Assembly (NCBI GenBank): GCA_024682835.1
Contig: JAIKYU010000067.1
Location: forward strand, 1 to 50,934
Length of the DNA stretch: 50,934 nt
From: Lachnospiraceae bacterium
GTDB taxonomy: Bacteria > Bacillota > Clostridia > Lachnospirales > Lachnospiraceae
Direction: 5' to 3'
The notes beneath the pieces were generated by a model. The model ran no database searches, had not been told where the DNA came from, and saw only the letters and a list, made by a program, of their open reading frames with translations. The translations under genes were made by a program, and so were the position numbers. Of this stretch, positions 8,796 to 17,136 are shown piece after piece (position 1 is the first letter of the stretch; the number at the start of each line of letters is the position of its first letter).

Positions 8796-10886
8796 TCACT
8801 CACTGAACAGAAGCTCGGAATAGGTCGGGAACGGCCAGTATTCCGCGTCTGTCTTGGCTTCCAGCTGATCAGCCAGGTCCCTGGCTTTTGCCATATCGGC
8901 CAGTATTGTCTTATGGATATAGCGCATCGCCTTCTCCGCGTCCGCCGGGATCTTGTCCATATCAGCGGCGAGCTTCGCGTTGCAGTCGGCCAGCTGATCG
9001 GTCAGCGAAGCGAGCTGATCGGCAAGCTTTGTCTCATATCCGCTTTTCACTCCCGCTTCCTTTTTGGATGCAGCCCGTTCACAGAGCTCTGTCGCATACG
9101 CGCTGGCTGCCGGCAGGATTTCATGATCAATCATATCGATCATGGTCCGCGCCTCGATCTCGATGGTCGCGTTGTAGGTCTCCATATGAATGTTTGCTCT
9201 GGCGACCAGCTCCTCCTCCGTGTAAATGTTATTGTCTGTATAAAGCTTCACATTCTTCCGGGAAGCATAGTACGGCAGCGCATCCGCCGTCGAAACCAGA
9301 TTGGCGAGACCCCGTCCTTTGGCCTCCTTCACCCAGCTGGCATCGTATCCGTTTCCGTTAAAGATGATGCGCTGATGTTCCGTAAATACTTTCTTAAGAA
9401 GCTTCTGCAGATCACCCTGGAAATCCTTGGATTTTTCCAGCTTATCCGCAAACTCCTTGAGTTCCTGTGCCATGATCGTGTTGAGCGCGATATTCGGCCC
9501 GGAGATGGACTGCGAGCTGCCCAGCATGCGGAACTCAAACTTGTTGCCGGTGAAGGCCATCGGTGAGGTCCGGTTGCGGTCCGTGTTATCCTGCGGAATC
9601 GCGGGAAGGACATCCACCCCGATGGTCAGCGAACGCTTTCCGCCGGCTTTAAAGGATGTTCCCTTAATGATGCTCTCCACAACCGCTTCCAGCTCGTCTC
9701 CGAGGAAAATGGAAATGATGGCCGGCGGCGCCTCCTGCGCGCCCAGACGATGATCATTGCCGGCGCTCGCAACCGTCACGCGAAGAGCCTCCTGATACTC
9801 ATCAACCCCCTTGACAAACGCGGCAAGGAACAGCAGGAACTGCGCATTCTGACGCGGTGTGGAACCGGGCTTGAACAGATTCTTCCCGGTATCCGTCGAA
9901 AGGGACCAGTTGTCGTGTTTTCCGGATCCGTTGACCCCCGCATAGGGCTTCTCATGCAGCAGGCAGTGGAAGCCGTGACGGTCCGCGATCGTCTTCATGA
10001 GCTCCATCGCGAGCTGGTTCTGGTCACAGGCAGCATTGGCATCCGCATAGACCGGCGCCATCTCATGCTGAGAGGGTGCCACTTCGTTGTGCTTGGTCTT
10101 CGACAGCACGCCGACACGCCACAGTTCCGCGTCCAGATCTGCCATGAAGGCCGCCACGCGCGGCTTGATCTGGCCGAAATAATGATCCTCCAGTTCCTGT
10201 CCCTTGGGCGGTTTGTTACCAAACAGCGTTCTTCCGGTCAGGCGAAGATCCAGTCTCTTCTCATAAAGTTCCTTATCAATCAGGAAATATTCCTGCTCCG
10301 GTCCCACCTGTGCCGTGACCCGTCTGGTCTCGTTGTCCCCGAACAGACGCAGAATCCGGATCGACTGGCGGCTCACCTCATCCATTGACCGCAGCAGGGG
10401 CGTCTTCTTGTCAAGCGCCTGTCCGCCGTAGGAGCAGAAAACGGTAGGAATGTAGAGGGATCCGTTTTTGACAAACGCAAAAGAAGTCGGATCCCACGCT
10501 GTATATCCGCGGGCCTCAAAGGTCGCCCTGAGACCGCCGGACGGGAAACTGGATGCGTCGGGTTCTCCTTTCACCAGCTCCTTGCCGGAGAACTCCATGA
10601 GGATCCGGCCACCCTCTGTCGGTGCAATAAAGCTGTCATGCTTCTCCGCAGTGACGCCGGTCATGGGCTGGAACCAGTGGGTATAGTGCGTCGCTCCCTT
10701 TTCAAGGGCCCACTGTTTCATCGCCTCCGCAATTTCATTCGCGGTGGCAAGATCAAGCGAATTGCCGTCGCTGATGCATTTCTTCCACGCGCCGTACGCC
10801 ATCGGCGAAAGACGCTCTTTCATCCTTTCTTCATTAAATACCATGCTGCCGAAAAGTTCTGTGATTCTGGATTTCGATGTTTCCAT
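8796..10886 (-). CDS. glnN: Glutamine synthetase, type III
   Basis: This 696-aa enzyme makes glutamine from glutamate, ammonia and ATP. Its length and motifs (HYTHWFQPMTG, EGGRILMEFSG, GPEQEYFLID, HNEVAPSQHEMAP, NGSGKHDNWS, DHRLGAQEAPPAI) are those of GSIII, not the shorter GlnA types. ATG at 10886 is preferred over GTG at 10889 because GGAGG lies 8 bp upstream of the ATG. It heads the glnN-gltB-gltD operon. Its promoter is followed at once by an intrinsic terminator, so expression probably needs antitermination. It sits downstream of the amt gene in the same direction and may also receive read-through. Confidence 0.97.
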   Translation of the reverse strand: METSKSRITELFGSMVFNEERMKERLSPMAYGAWKKCISDGNSLDLATANEIAEAMKQWALEKGATHYTHWFQPMTGVTAEKHDSFIAPTEGGRILMEFSGKELVKGEPDASSFPSGGLRATFEARGYTAWDPTSFAFVKNGSLYIPTVFCSYGGQALDKKTPLLRSMDEVSRQSIRILRLFGDNETRRVTAQVGPEQEYFLIDKELYEKRLDLRLTGRTLFGNKPPKGQELEDHYFGQIKPRVAAFMADLDAELWRVGVLSKTKHNEVAPSQHEMAPVYADANAACDQNQLAMELMKTIADRHGFHCLLHEKPYAGVNGSGKHDNWSLSTDTGKNLFKPGSTPRQNAQFLLFLAAFVKGVDEYQEALRVTVASAGNDHRLGAQEAPPAIISIFLGDELEAVVESIIKGTSFKAGGKRSLTIGVDVLPAIPQDNTDRNRTSPMAFTGNKFEFRMLGSSQSISGPNIALNTIMAQELKEFADKLEKSKDFQGDLQKLLKKVFTEHQRIIFNGNGYDASWVKEAKGRGLANLVSTADALPYYASRKNVKLYTDNNIYTEEELVARANIHMETYNATIEIEARTMIDMIDHEILPAASAYATELCERAASKKEAGVKSGYETKLADQLASLTDQLADCNAKLAADMDKIPADAEKAMRYIHKTILADMAKARDLADQLEAKTDAEYWPFPTYSELLFSE

Positions 10887-10928
10887 CACCTGCCTCCTCT
10901 CTTTCTTCAGGATACCGGTTTATGATGC

Positions 10929-10964
10929 AAAAAGGCGTCGACGGGATTTCCCGTCAACGCCTTT
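10929..10964 (-). terminator. Leader terminator before glnN
   Basis: On the minus strand a 15-bp stem (10964-10950 with 10945-10931, one G-U pair) closes an AAAT loop and ends in a run of T. It lies only a few bases after the predicted transcription start, so it would attenuate glnN. Confidence 0.85.
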
Positions 10965-10970
10965 GTTGAC
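10953..10970 (-). promoter_or_regulatory. Competing 5' hairpin in the glnN leader
   Basis: On the minus strand GTCAAC (10970-10965) pairs with GTTGAC (10958-10953) around the six-base loop AAAGGC. The 3' arm and the loop are also part of the terminator's left arm, so the two structures exclude each other. The asnB leader has the same arrangement. The same bases are an inverted repeat in DNA, so a protein operator is also possible. Confidence 0.55.
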
Positions 10971-10977
10971 CTTCCAC

Positions 10978-11007
10978 ATGATACGCGCCGGTAAAGTTTT
11001 TTGTCAA
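10978..11007 (-). promoter_or_regulatory. Promoter of glnN
   Basis: TTGACA (11002-11007) and TATCAT (10978-10983) lie on the minus strand with an 18-bp spacer. The -10 region and the bases after it (GCGCGTATCATGTGGAA) are identical to the asnB promoter. Confidence 0.8.
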
Positions 11008-11036
11008 GACTTTTTTTGAAAACCTGTCAGCCTGCC

Positions 11037-12791
11037 CTATTCCACATCCTGCAGCGCATCGTAATTCTCTTCGCCGGTGCGGACCTTGACCACGCGGCTG
11101 ACGTTATAGACAAAGATCTTGCCGTCTCCGATATGTCCGGTATAGAGCACCTTCTTCGCTGCTTCGATGACCCTGTCGACCGGTATCTTGGAGACGATCA
11201 CCTCCACCTTGATTTTCGGCAGGAGGGTGGCATCCATCTCAACACCGCGGTACCGTTCGCCGCTTCCCTTCTGGATACCGCAGCCCATGACCTGCGTCAT
11301 CGTCATACCGGTCACCCCGAGATCATTCAGCGCGCGCTTGAGCGTGTCAAATTTCGTAAGCTTGCAGATAATGGAAACCTTGTGAATTCCGGAATCAAAC
11401 TCGTGCTCCAGCGGGGCTTCCTTTACGACCTTGACAGCGGCATCGCGCTGAGACGCGCTCGCTTCGGCATAATCCCTTGTTCCGAGATCCGTGTTCTCAT
11501 TGGCATCCACGATCATCGTGTTGGACACATCCATGATGGAGAATCCGGAATAGGCGCTTGCCAGGCCATGCTCCGTCGCATCCAGACCGGTTATCTCCTC
11601 CTCCTCTGTGACGCGCAGTCCGAAGATGGCCTTGATCACCAGAAACGCGATGGTGATAGTCACCGCCGTCCAGGCCGCGACAGCCACAAAACCAAGAAGC
11701 TGAATGCCAAGCTGCTTCACACCGCCGCCGTAGAACAGTCCCGCAACACTGTCATTGCCCGGTGCAGAGGTGGTCGCAAACAGACCGACCGCGATGGTCC
11801 CCCAGATGCCGTTCATCATATGAACCGCCACGGCACCGACAGGATCGTCGACGCGCATCTTCTCATCAAGGAACCAGACACCGAACACCACCAGCAGGCC
11901 GGAAACCGCACCGATCACGATCGCGCCGAAGGCATCCGTCACATCACAGGGCGCGGTGATCGCGACAAGTCCCGCCAGTGACGCGTTCAGGCTCATGGAT
12001 ATATCGGGCTTTCCATACTTGACCCAGGTAAAGATCATGGTCACGACCGTGGCGACAGCAGGCGCGATGGTCGTCGTGACAAACACCGACGCCAGCTGAT
12101 CAAGACTTGTGCAGGCAGCGCCGTTAAATCCATACCAGCCAAGCCACAGGATGAAAACGCCGAGCGCACCGATCGGCAGGTTATGACCGGGGAAGGCATT
12201 GACCCTGGTGATCTTTCCGTCTTTATTCTTTGTAAACTTCCCGATTCTGGGTCCGAGAAACGCGGCGCCGATGAGTGCGGAGATACCTCCTACCATATGA
12301 ATCGCGCAGGAGCCCGCAAAATCGTGAAAGCCGAGATTGGCCAGCCAGCCGCCTCCCCAGATCCAATGCGCTTCGATAGGATAGATCAGCGCGGAGATCA
12401 CGGCCGAATAGACACAGTAGGAAATAAACCGCGTACGTTCCGCCATGGCTCCCGACACGATGGTCGCTGTCGTCGCACAGAAAACCAGGTTGAAGACAAA
12501 ATTGGACCAGTCAAAATTCTGGTAATCCGTAAAGATCGCCAGGCTGGGCATTCCGATCACACCGCCGATATCCTGTCCCAGAAGCAGACCAAAGCCAAGA
12601 GGAATAAACACGCAGGTACCGATACAGAAGTCCATCAGATTCTTCATAAGGATGTTTCCTGTATTCTTTGCACGCGTAAAGCCCGCCTCTACCATGGCAA
12701 ATCCGGCCTGCATCCAGAAAACCAGCGCAGCACCGATCAGAAACCACACACCGAAGAGCTGTCCGTTCATCAATTCCATTAATTCTTCCAT
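11037..12791 (-). CDS. amt: Ammonium transporter fused to a PII signalling domain
   Basis: This 584-aa fusion joins an Amt/Mep channel (about residues 1-410, 11 predicted membrane helices) to a GlnK/PII domain (about 465-584). The Amt pore histidines are visible in SCAIHMVGG and AVAVHMMNG. The PII part has the T-loop YRGVEM and the B-loop TGHIGDGK. The residue at the usual uridylylation Tyr51 is Met, so classic uridylylation is not expected. Free PII proteins block Amt by inserting their T-loop, so the fusion would tether the gate. The start at 12791 has GGAGG upstream; a longer frame to 12899 would begin inside the leader terminator. The promoter is divergent from asnB. Confidence 0.96.
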   Translation of the reverse strand: MEELMELMNGQLFGVWFLIGAALVFWMQAGFAMVEAGFTRAKNTGNILMKNLMDFCIGTCVFIPLGFGLLLGQDIGGVIGMPSLAIFTDYQNFDWSNFVFNLVFCATTATIVSGAMAERTRFISYCVYSAVISALIYPIEAHWIWGGGWLANLGFHDFAGSCAIHMVGGISALIGAAFLGPRIGKFTKNKDGKITRVNAFPGHNLPIGALGVFILWLGWYGFNGAACTSLDQLASVFVTTTIAPAVATVVTMIFTWVKYGKPDISMSLNASLAGLVAITAPCDVTDAFGAIVIGAVSGLLVVFGVWFLDEKMRVDDPVGAVAVHMMNGIWGTIAVGLFATTSAPGNDSVAGLFYGGGVKQLGIQLLGFVAVAAWTAVTITIAFLVIKAIFGLRVTEEEEITGLDATEHGLASAYSGFSIMDVSNTMIVDANENTDLGTRDYAEASASQRDAAVKVVKEAPLEHEFDSGIHKVSIICKLTKFDTLKRALNDLGVTGMTMTQVMGCGIQKGSGERYRGVEMDATLLPKIKVEVIVSKIPVDRVIEAAKKVLYTGHIGDGKIFVYNVSRVVKVRTGEENYDALQDVE

Positions 12792-12888
12792 CTCTTCTTC
12801 CTCCTCTCTACATGACAGTTGATTACTGACACCTCTGTTCTCTTGTTTCTTCCGTGCTTTCTGCGCGCCAAAAGCCCGGATAAACGAC

Positions 12889-12934
12889 AAACGCGACAAG
12901 GGAGCCGGTCCCTGCCGACTCCCTTGTCGCGTTT
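12889..12934 (-). terminator. Long leader hairpin before the amt gene
   Basis: On the minus strand bases 12934-12915 pair with 12908-12889 in a 20-bp stem with one G-U pair and a six-base CAGGGA loop. It ends in GTTTGTCGTTT, a weak T-tract. It starts within a few bases of the predicted transcript start. An alternative small hairpin CGAC-AAGGGA-GTCG (12929-12916) would disrupt it. Confidence 0.7.
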
Positions 12935-12944
12935 AATGGTTCAC

Positions 12945-12973
12945 ATCATGCGACAGATTCTCGCGGTTGTCAA
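12945..12973 (-). promoter_or_regulatory. Promoter of the amt gene
   Basis: TTGACA (12968-12973) and CATGAT (12945-12950) on the minus strand are 17 bp apart. The promoter is divergent from asnB, with 29 bp between the two -35 boxes. Confidence 0.75.
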
Positions 12974-13002
12974 GACCCAATTTCAGACATTTTCAAAAAC
13001 GC

Positions 13003-13030
13003 TTGACAAATCTTTTTTTGCGCGTATCAT
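13003..13030 (+). promoter_or_regulatory. Promoter of asnB
   Basis: TTGACA (13003-13008) and TATCAT (13025-13030) are 16 bp apart. The sequence from the -10 box through the following hairpin closely matches the glnN leader. Confidence 0.8.
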
Positions 13031-13037
13031 GTGGAAT

Positions 13038-13055
13038 GTCAACAAGGGCGTTGGC
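13038..13055 (+). promoter_or_regulatory. Competing 5' hairpin in the asnB leader
   Basis: GTCAAC (13038-13043) pairs with GTTGGC (13050-13055, one G-U pair) around the loop AAGGGC. The 3' arm is shared with the terminator that follows, as in the glnN leader. It begins at the predicted transcript start. Confidence 0.55.
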
Positions 13056-13085
13056 GGGTAATCCCGTCAACGCTTTTTTTGTTTT
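13048..13085 (+). terminator. Leader terminator before asnB
   Basis: An 11-bp stem (13048-13058 with 13063-13073) around TAAT is followed by seven T, a G and four T. It lies between the promoter and asnB, so transcription must pass it to reach the gene. Confidence 0.85.
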
Positions 13086-13137
13086 GATTGGCACCGGCCC
13101 GGCAAAGGGTGCCGTGCCTGAAAAAGGGGAAATATCT

Positions 13138-14718
13138 ATGTGCTCAATTATGGGATTAACAGACAGATCAATTGACATGGGGACCTTGCGGGAGTATCTG
13201 GACCGCACGATTTCACGCGGCCCGGATATGAGCCGCGTGATGGAGGCGGGAGACGGCTACCTGTGCTTTCACCGCCTTGCGATCATGGGACTTACCAAAG
13301 AAGGGATGCAGCCCTTTTCGCTGAACGGGGACAGCATCGTCTGCAATGGAGAAATATATGGCTTCCGGGAGTTGAAAAAACAGCTTGCGGATCGCTACGA
13401 ATTTCAGAGCGGAAGCGACTGCGAGATTCTGCTTCCTCTTTATCATGAATACGGAACGGACATGTTCCGGATGCTGGGTTCGGAATTCGCGCTGATTCTT
13501 TACGATCACCAGCGCGACACCTTTCTGGCAGCGCGTGATCCGATCGGAATCCGTCCTCTCTATTACGGCTCGCTTCCTTCCGGCGACATGGCGTTTGCAT
13601 CGGAGCCCAAAAACCTCGTGGGGCTGTGCGAGACCATCCGGCCGTTCCCGCCCGGGCACTACTATCTGAACGGAGAATTCATCCGCTATATCGATCTGAC
13701 CTCGGTGCAGACGTATCTTCCCGACGATACGGAGGCCGCGTCTTCGGGCATCCGCGAACGGCTGATCCGTTCGGTGGAAACGCGTCTGGACGCGGACGCG
13801 CCCCTGGGCTTTCTTCTGTCCGGCGGACTGGATTCCAGCCTTGTCTGCGCGATCAGCGCGAAGCTTCTCGGACGCAGGATCCGCACCTTTGCCATCGGAA
13901 TGGAGCAGGACGCCATTGATCTCAAGTATGCGAAACAGGTGGCGGATTATATCGGTGCCGATCACACGGAGGTCTATATGACCAAAGACGAAGTAATCGC
14001 TTCGCTTCCCGAGGTGGTGAAGCTGCTTGGCACCTGGGATATCACGACCATCCGCGCAAGCATGGGCATGTATCTCTGCTGCAAAGCGATCCATGACACG
14101 ACGGATGTCCGAGTGCTCATGACAGGTGAAATATCCGACGAGCTCTTTGGTTACAAGTATACCGACTTCGCGCCGGATCCGGAGAGTTTCCAGGCGGAAT
14201 CGAAGAAACGCGTGGATGAACTGCATATGTATGACGTGCTTCGCGCGGACCGCTGCATCAGCGTCAATTCGCTTGAGGCGCGGGTTCCGTTCGGAGACAC
14301 GGAATTTGTCCGCTACGTCATGTCTCTGGATCCGCGGATCAAAATGAACACCCGGGATATTGGAAAATATCTGCTCCGTCACGCCTTTGAAAAGGACCGG
14401 ATCCTGCCGGATTCCATCCTCTGGCGTCAGAAAGCCGCCTTTTCCGACGCGGTGGGACATTCCATGGTGGATGATCTCAAGGAATACGCGGAAACAAAAT
14501 ACACGGATGCCGAATACGAAGAAAAAAGGAAACAGTATACCTACTGTATGCCGTTTACCAAAGAAAGCCTGCTTTACCGGGAACTCTTTGAAAGCTTCTA
14601 TCCGGGTCAGGCCGAAATGATCAAGGATTACTGGATGCCGAACCGTTCATGGGAAGGCTGCAATGTGAATGATCCGTCCGCGAGAGTGCTCGCCAACTAC
14701 GGGGAAAGCGGTCATTAA
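13138..14718 (+). CDS. asnB: Asparagine synthase (glutamine-hydrolysing)
   Basis: This 526-aa enzyme makes asparagine from aspartate with ATP, using glutamine as nitrogen donor. The start at 13138 gives MCSIMG, placing the glutaminase nucleophile at Cys2. A longer frame beginning at 12967 would include the promoter and is rejected. An AAGGGGA site lies 8 bp upstream. The class II glutaminase domain covers about 1-190 (HRLAIMG, CNGEIYG). The synthetase domain carries the PP-loop SGGLDSS near residue 225 and GEISDELFGY. pyrG follows after 9 bp and its ribosome site overlaps the asnB stop codon, so the two are co-transcribed. Confidence 0.95.
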   Translation: MCSIMGLTDRSIDMGTLREYLDRTISRGPDMSRVMEAGDGYLCFHRLAIMGLTKEGMQPFSLNGDSIVCNGEIYGFRELKKQLADRYEFQSGSDCEILLPLYHEYGTDMFRMLGSEFALILYDHQRDTFLAARDPIGIRPLYYGSLPSGDMAFASEPKNLVGLCETIRPFPPGHYYLNGEFIRYIDLTSVQTYLPDDTEAASSGIRERLIRSVETRLDADAPLGFLLSGGLDSSLVCAISAKLLGRRIRTFAIGMEQDAIDLKYAKQVADYIGADHTEVYMTKDEVIASLPEVVKLLGTWDITTIRASMGMYLCCKAIHDTTDVRVLMTGEISDELFGYKYTDFAPDPESFQAESKKRVDELHMYDVLRADRCISVNSLEARVPFGDTEFVRYVMSLDPRIKMNTRDIGKYLLRHAFEKDRILPDSILWRQKAAFSDAVGHSMVDDLKEYAETKYTDAEYEEKRKQYTYCMPFTKESLLYRELFESFYPGQAEMIKDYWMPNRSWEGCNVNDPSARVLANYGESGH

Positions 14719-14727
14719 GGAGGCGTT

Positions 14728-16368
14728 ATGGTCAAGTATGTATTTGTTACCGGCGGTGTGGTCTCCGGACTCGGAAAGGGCATCACTGCAGCGTCACTGG
14801 GAAGGCTTCTGAAAGCCAGAGGATATCACGTGACCATGCAGAAGCTGGATCCCTATATCAATATCGATCCGGGTACCATGAATCCGGTTCAGCACGGCGA
14901 AGTGTTCGTCACGGAGGACGGAACGGAGACCGATCTGGATCTGGGGCATTATGAGCGCTTTATCGATGAGAATCTCGGACGAAACGCCAATGTCACCACC
15001 GGCAAAATATACTGGTCCGTGCTGCAAAAGGAACGCCGGGGCGATTACGGCGGTCATACGGTACAGGTGATCCCGCATGTAACCGACGAAATCAAGAGCC
15101 GGTTCTACCGCAACTATGACGAAACGCAGACCACGATCGCCATCATAGAAGTCGGCGGCACCGTGGGCGACATCGAAAGCCAGCCGTTTCTGGAGGCTAT
15201 CCGTCAGTTTCAACGGGAGGTAGGATTTCAGAATGCCATTCTTCTGCTGGTTTCATTGATCCCCTATCTGAAATGCTCGGCAGAGCTGAAGACAAAACCC
15301 ACGCAGAACGCCGTCAAAACCCTGCAGGGAATGGGGCTCCAGCCGAACATCATCGTCTGCCGGAGTGAAATGCCGATCGACCCGTCCGTTCGGGAAAAGG
15401 TCGGCCTGTTCTGTAATGTTCCCGCTTCCCATGTCCTGCAGAACCTGGATCTGCAGTATCTCTATGAGGCTCCTCTGATGATGGAGGAGGAAAAACTGGC
15501 GCAGATCGTCTGCGAAGATCTGGCGCTTCCCTGCCCGGAACCCGATCTGCGCGATTGGCAGCAGACAGTGGAAACCCTCCGCAGCCTCAACAATGAAAAA
15601 CCGGTGCGGATCGCCATCGTCGGAAAGTATACAGCCCTTCACGACGCCTATCTCAGCGTGGTTGAGGCGCTCAAACACGGCGGCATCAAAAACGGAACCG
15701 CCGTTGAAATCGCATGGGTGGATTCGGAAAAGGTTCATGCGGATAACGTGGCCTCCGTTTTTGCCGGCATAGACGGAATTCTGGTGCCGGGCGGCTTCGG
15801 AGACAGAGGGATTGAGGGAATGGTGGATGCCATACGGTATGCACGGGAACAGAAGATTCCCTATCTCGGAATCTGTCTGGGCATGCAGCTGGCCATTGTG
15901 GAGATCGCAAGGGATCTGGCCGGACTGAACGGAGCCAATTCGATTGAAATCGATCCAAACACCCCGCATCCGGTCATCCATCTGCTTCCCGAGCAGAATG
16001 GGGTAGAAGATCTGGGCGGCACGCTTCGATTGGGCTCCTGGCCCTGTGTGCTGCGGGAGGGCACCCTTGCGCTCTCACTCTACGAAACACCGGAGATCAC
16101 GGAACGTCACCGCCATCGGTATGAGGTAAACAATGATTATCGGGAACGTCTGAAGACAGCCGGTATGGTTCTGTCCGGCTTTTCACCTGACGGACGGATC
16201 GTGGAAATGATGGAGCTGACGGCGGATGTTCATCCGTTTTTTGTGGCGACCCAGGCTCATCCGGAATTCAAATCCAGGCCCAACCGTCCGCATCCGCTGT
16301 TTGCGGGCTTCATCAAAGCGGCCATGAACGCGGGGAGCACAAAGAACGATTCAGCGTCTGGGTCTTAA
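14728..16368 (+). CDS. pyrG: CTP synthase
   Basis: This 546-aa enzyme aminates UTP to CTP with ATP and glutamine. The N-terminal synthetase domain begins with [14 protein letters not shown] and holds the [10 protein letters not shown] region. The C-terminal class I glutaminase domain carries GGFGDRG and the nucleophile in GICLGMQL, then the [10 protein letters not shown] end with the catalytic histidine. Length is typical. The ribosome site AAGGAGG overlaps the asnB stop. Its 3' end overlaps the convergent DUF2225 gene by 18 bp. Both genes of this operon use glutamine nitrogen. Confidence 0.98.
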   Translation: MVKYVFVTGGVVSGLGKGITAASLGRLLKARGYHVTMQKLDPYINIDPGTMNPVQHGEVFVTEDGTETDLDLGHYERFIDENLGRNANVTTGKIYWSVLQKERRGDYGGHTVQVIPHVTDEIKSRFYRNYDETQTTIAIIEVGGTVGDIESQPFLEAIRQFQREVGFQNAILLLVSLIPYLKCSAELKTKPTQNAVKTLQGMGLQPNIIVCRSEMPIDPSVREKVGLFCNVPASHVLQNLDLQYLYEAPLMMEEEKLAQIVCEDLALPCPEPDLRDWQQTVETLRSLNNEKPVRIAIVGKYTALHDAYLSVVEALKHGGIKNGTAVEIAWVDSEKVHADNVASVFAGIDGILVPGGFGDRGIEGMVDAIRYAREQKIPYLGICLGMQLAIVEIARDLAGLNGANSIEIDPNTPHPVIHLLPEQNGVEDLGGTLRLGSWPCVLREGTLALSLYETPEITERHRHRYEVNNDYRERLKTAGMVLSGFSPDGRIVEMMELTADVHPFFVATQAHPEFKSRPNRPHPLFAGFIKAAMNAGSTKNDSASGS

Positions 16369-17136
16369 TTCATCCCGGAGATCCTCCGCCAGGATTCTCA
16401 AGGCGGGAGGCGTCTGCCTGTTGCGCAGAAGGGGCATGACAAGCTGCGCGGCCGTCTCCTTACTGCCGCATTGACAGTTCAGCGCGGCCAGCAGATAGTG
16501 AAAGGTCATTTCATCCATCCCGGCAATAGGGAAGCTTTCTGTTTCCATCGCCCTGCTCAGTCGGTCTGTCGCCATGGACAGACAATGCTTCTCCATATCG
16601 CGAAGCTGCTGCACCTGTTTATCCGGCACGGATTTCCCCTCTGCCGCATCCTTCTCCAGCATTTCTCTCCAGCCCCGGATCAGCCACGCCGTATGAAGCG
16701 CAATATAACCGGTCTCGGACGGCTTCGCCCCCCGAACCATGGCATCCTTCATGGCGCATCGAATCCGGGCGTATGCGGTCTCGTAGGAATACACAGGTTC
16801 CTCTTCCAGCCCCTGATCAGGCTTCATCCATTGCCGCAATGCCTTGATTTCCCGTTCCGTAATGGATTCAAACCGGGAGAGAAACGCCGTGTGTCCGCAC
16901 TGCGGGCACACCACCACTGTATATTTTTCCGCGTCGGCCGGCTCATACCGCTGTCTGAGGTCCATATCCCGGCCGGTCACCCGGTTCTTTCCGGAGCGAA
17001 TGAGCCTGGTCGGAGCCACCACCTCACAGACGGGGCAATGATACTCTCTGACATAGAGCACATCAGCCTCGGCGTTGAAAAGATCTTCTGTGACTGCGTC
17101 GATTTCCTTTTCACTTCCGGGTAATTGTCCGCGCAT
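16351..17136 (-). CDS. DUF2225 zinc-ribbon protein
   Basis: This 261-aa protein belongs to the DUF2225 family, whose function is not established. Two Cys pairs near the N-terminus (CPVC and CPQCGH) would form a zinc ribbon. The rest is a helical, TPR-like array in which aromatic residues recur. Its ATG directly follows the TGA of the upstream STAS gene, so the two are translationally linked. The family often sits near sporulation or signalling genes in Firmicutes, but no role can be assigned here. Confidence 0.85.
   Translation of the reverse strand: MRGQLPGSEKEIDAVTEDLFNAEADVLYVREYHCPVCEVVAPTRLIRSGKNRVTGRDMDLRQRYEPADAEKYTVVVCPQCGHTAFLSRFESITEREIKALRQWMKPDQGLEEEPVYSYETAYARIRCAMKDAMVRGAKPSETGYIALHTAWLIRGWREMLEKDAAEGKSVPDKQVQQLRDMEKHCLSMATDRLSRAMETESFPIAGMDEMTFHYLLAALNCQCGSKETAAQLVMPLLRNRQTPPALRILAEDLRDELRPRR

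Noticed and set aside
10929..11007. A glutamine riboswitch before glnN
   Set aside because: The leader is far too short and lacks the known glutamine aptamer pattern; it holds only the two exclusive hairpins.
12792..12899. 36-residue N-terminal extension of the Amt-PII protein
   Set aside because: The first codons lie inside the leader hairpin; the start at 12791 has GGAGG upstream.
12967..13137. 57-residue N-terminal extension of AsnB
   Set aside because: It would include the promoter and terminator and would bury the Cys2 nucleophile; the start at 13138 has its own ribosome site.
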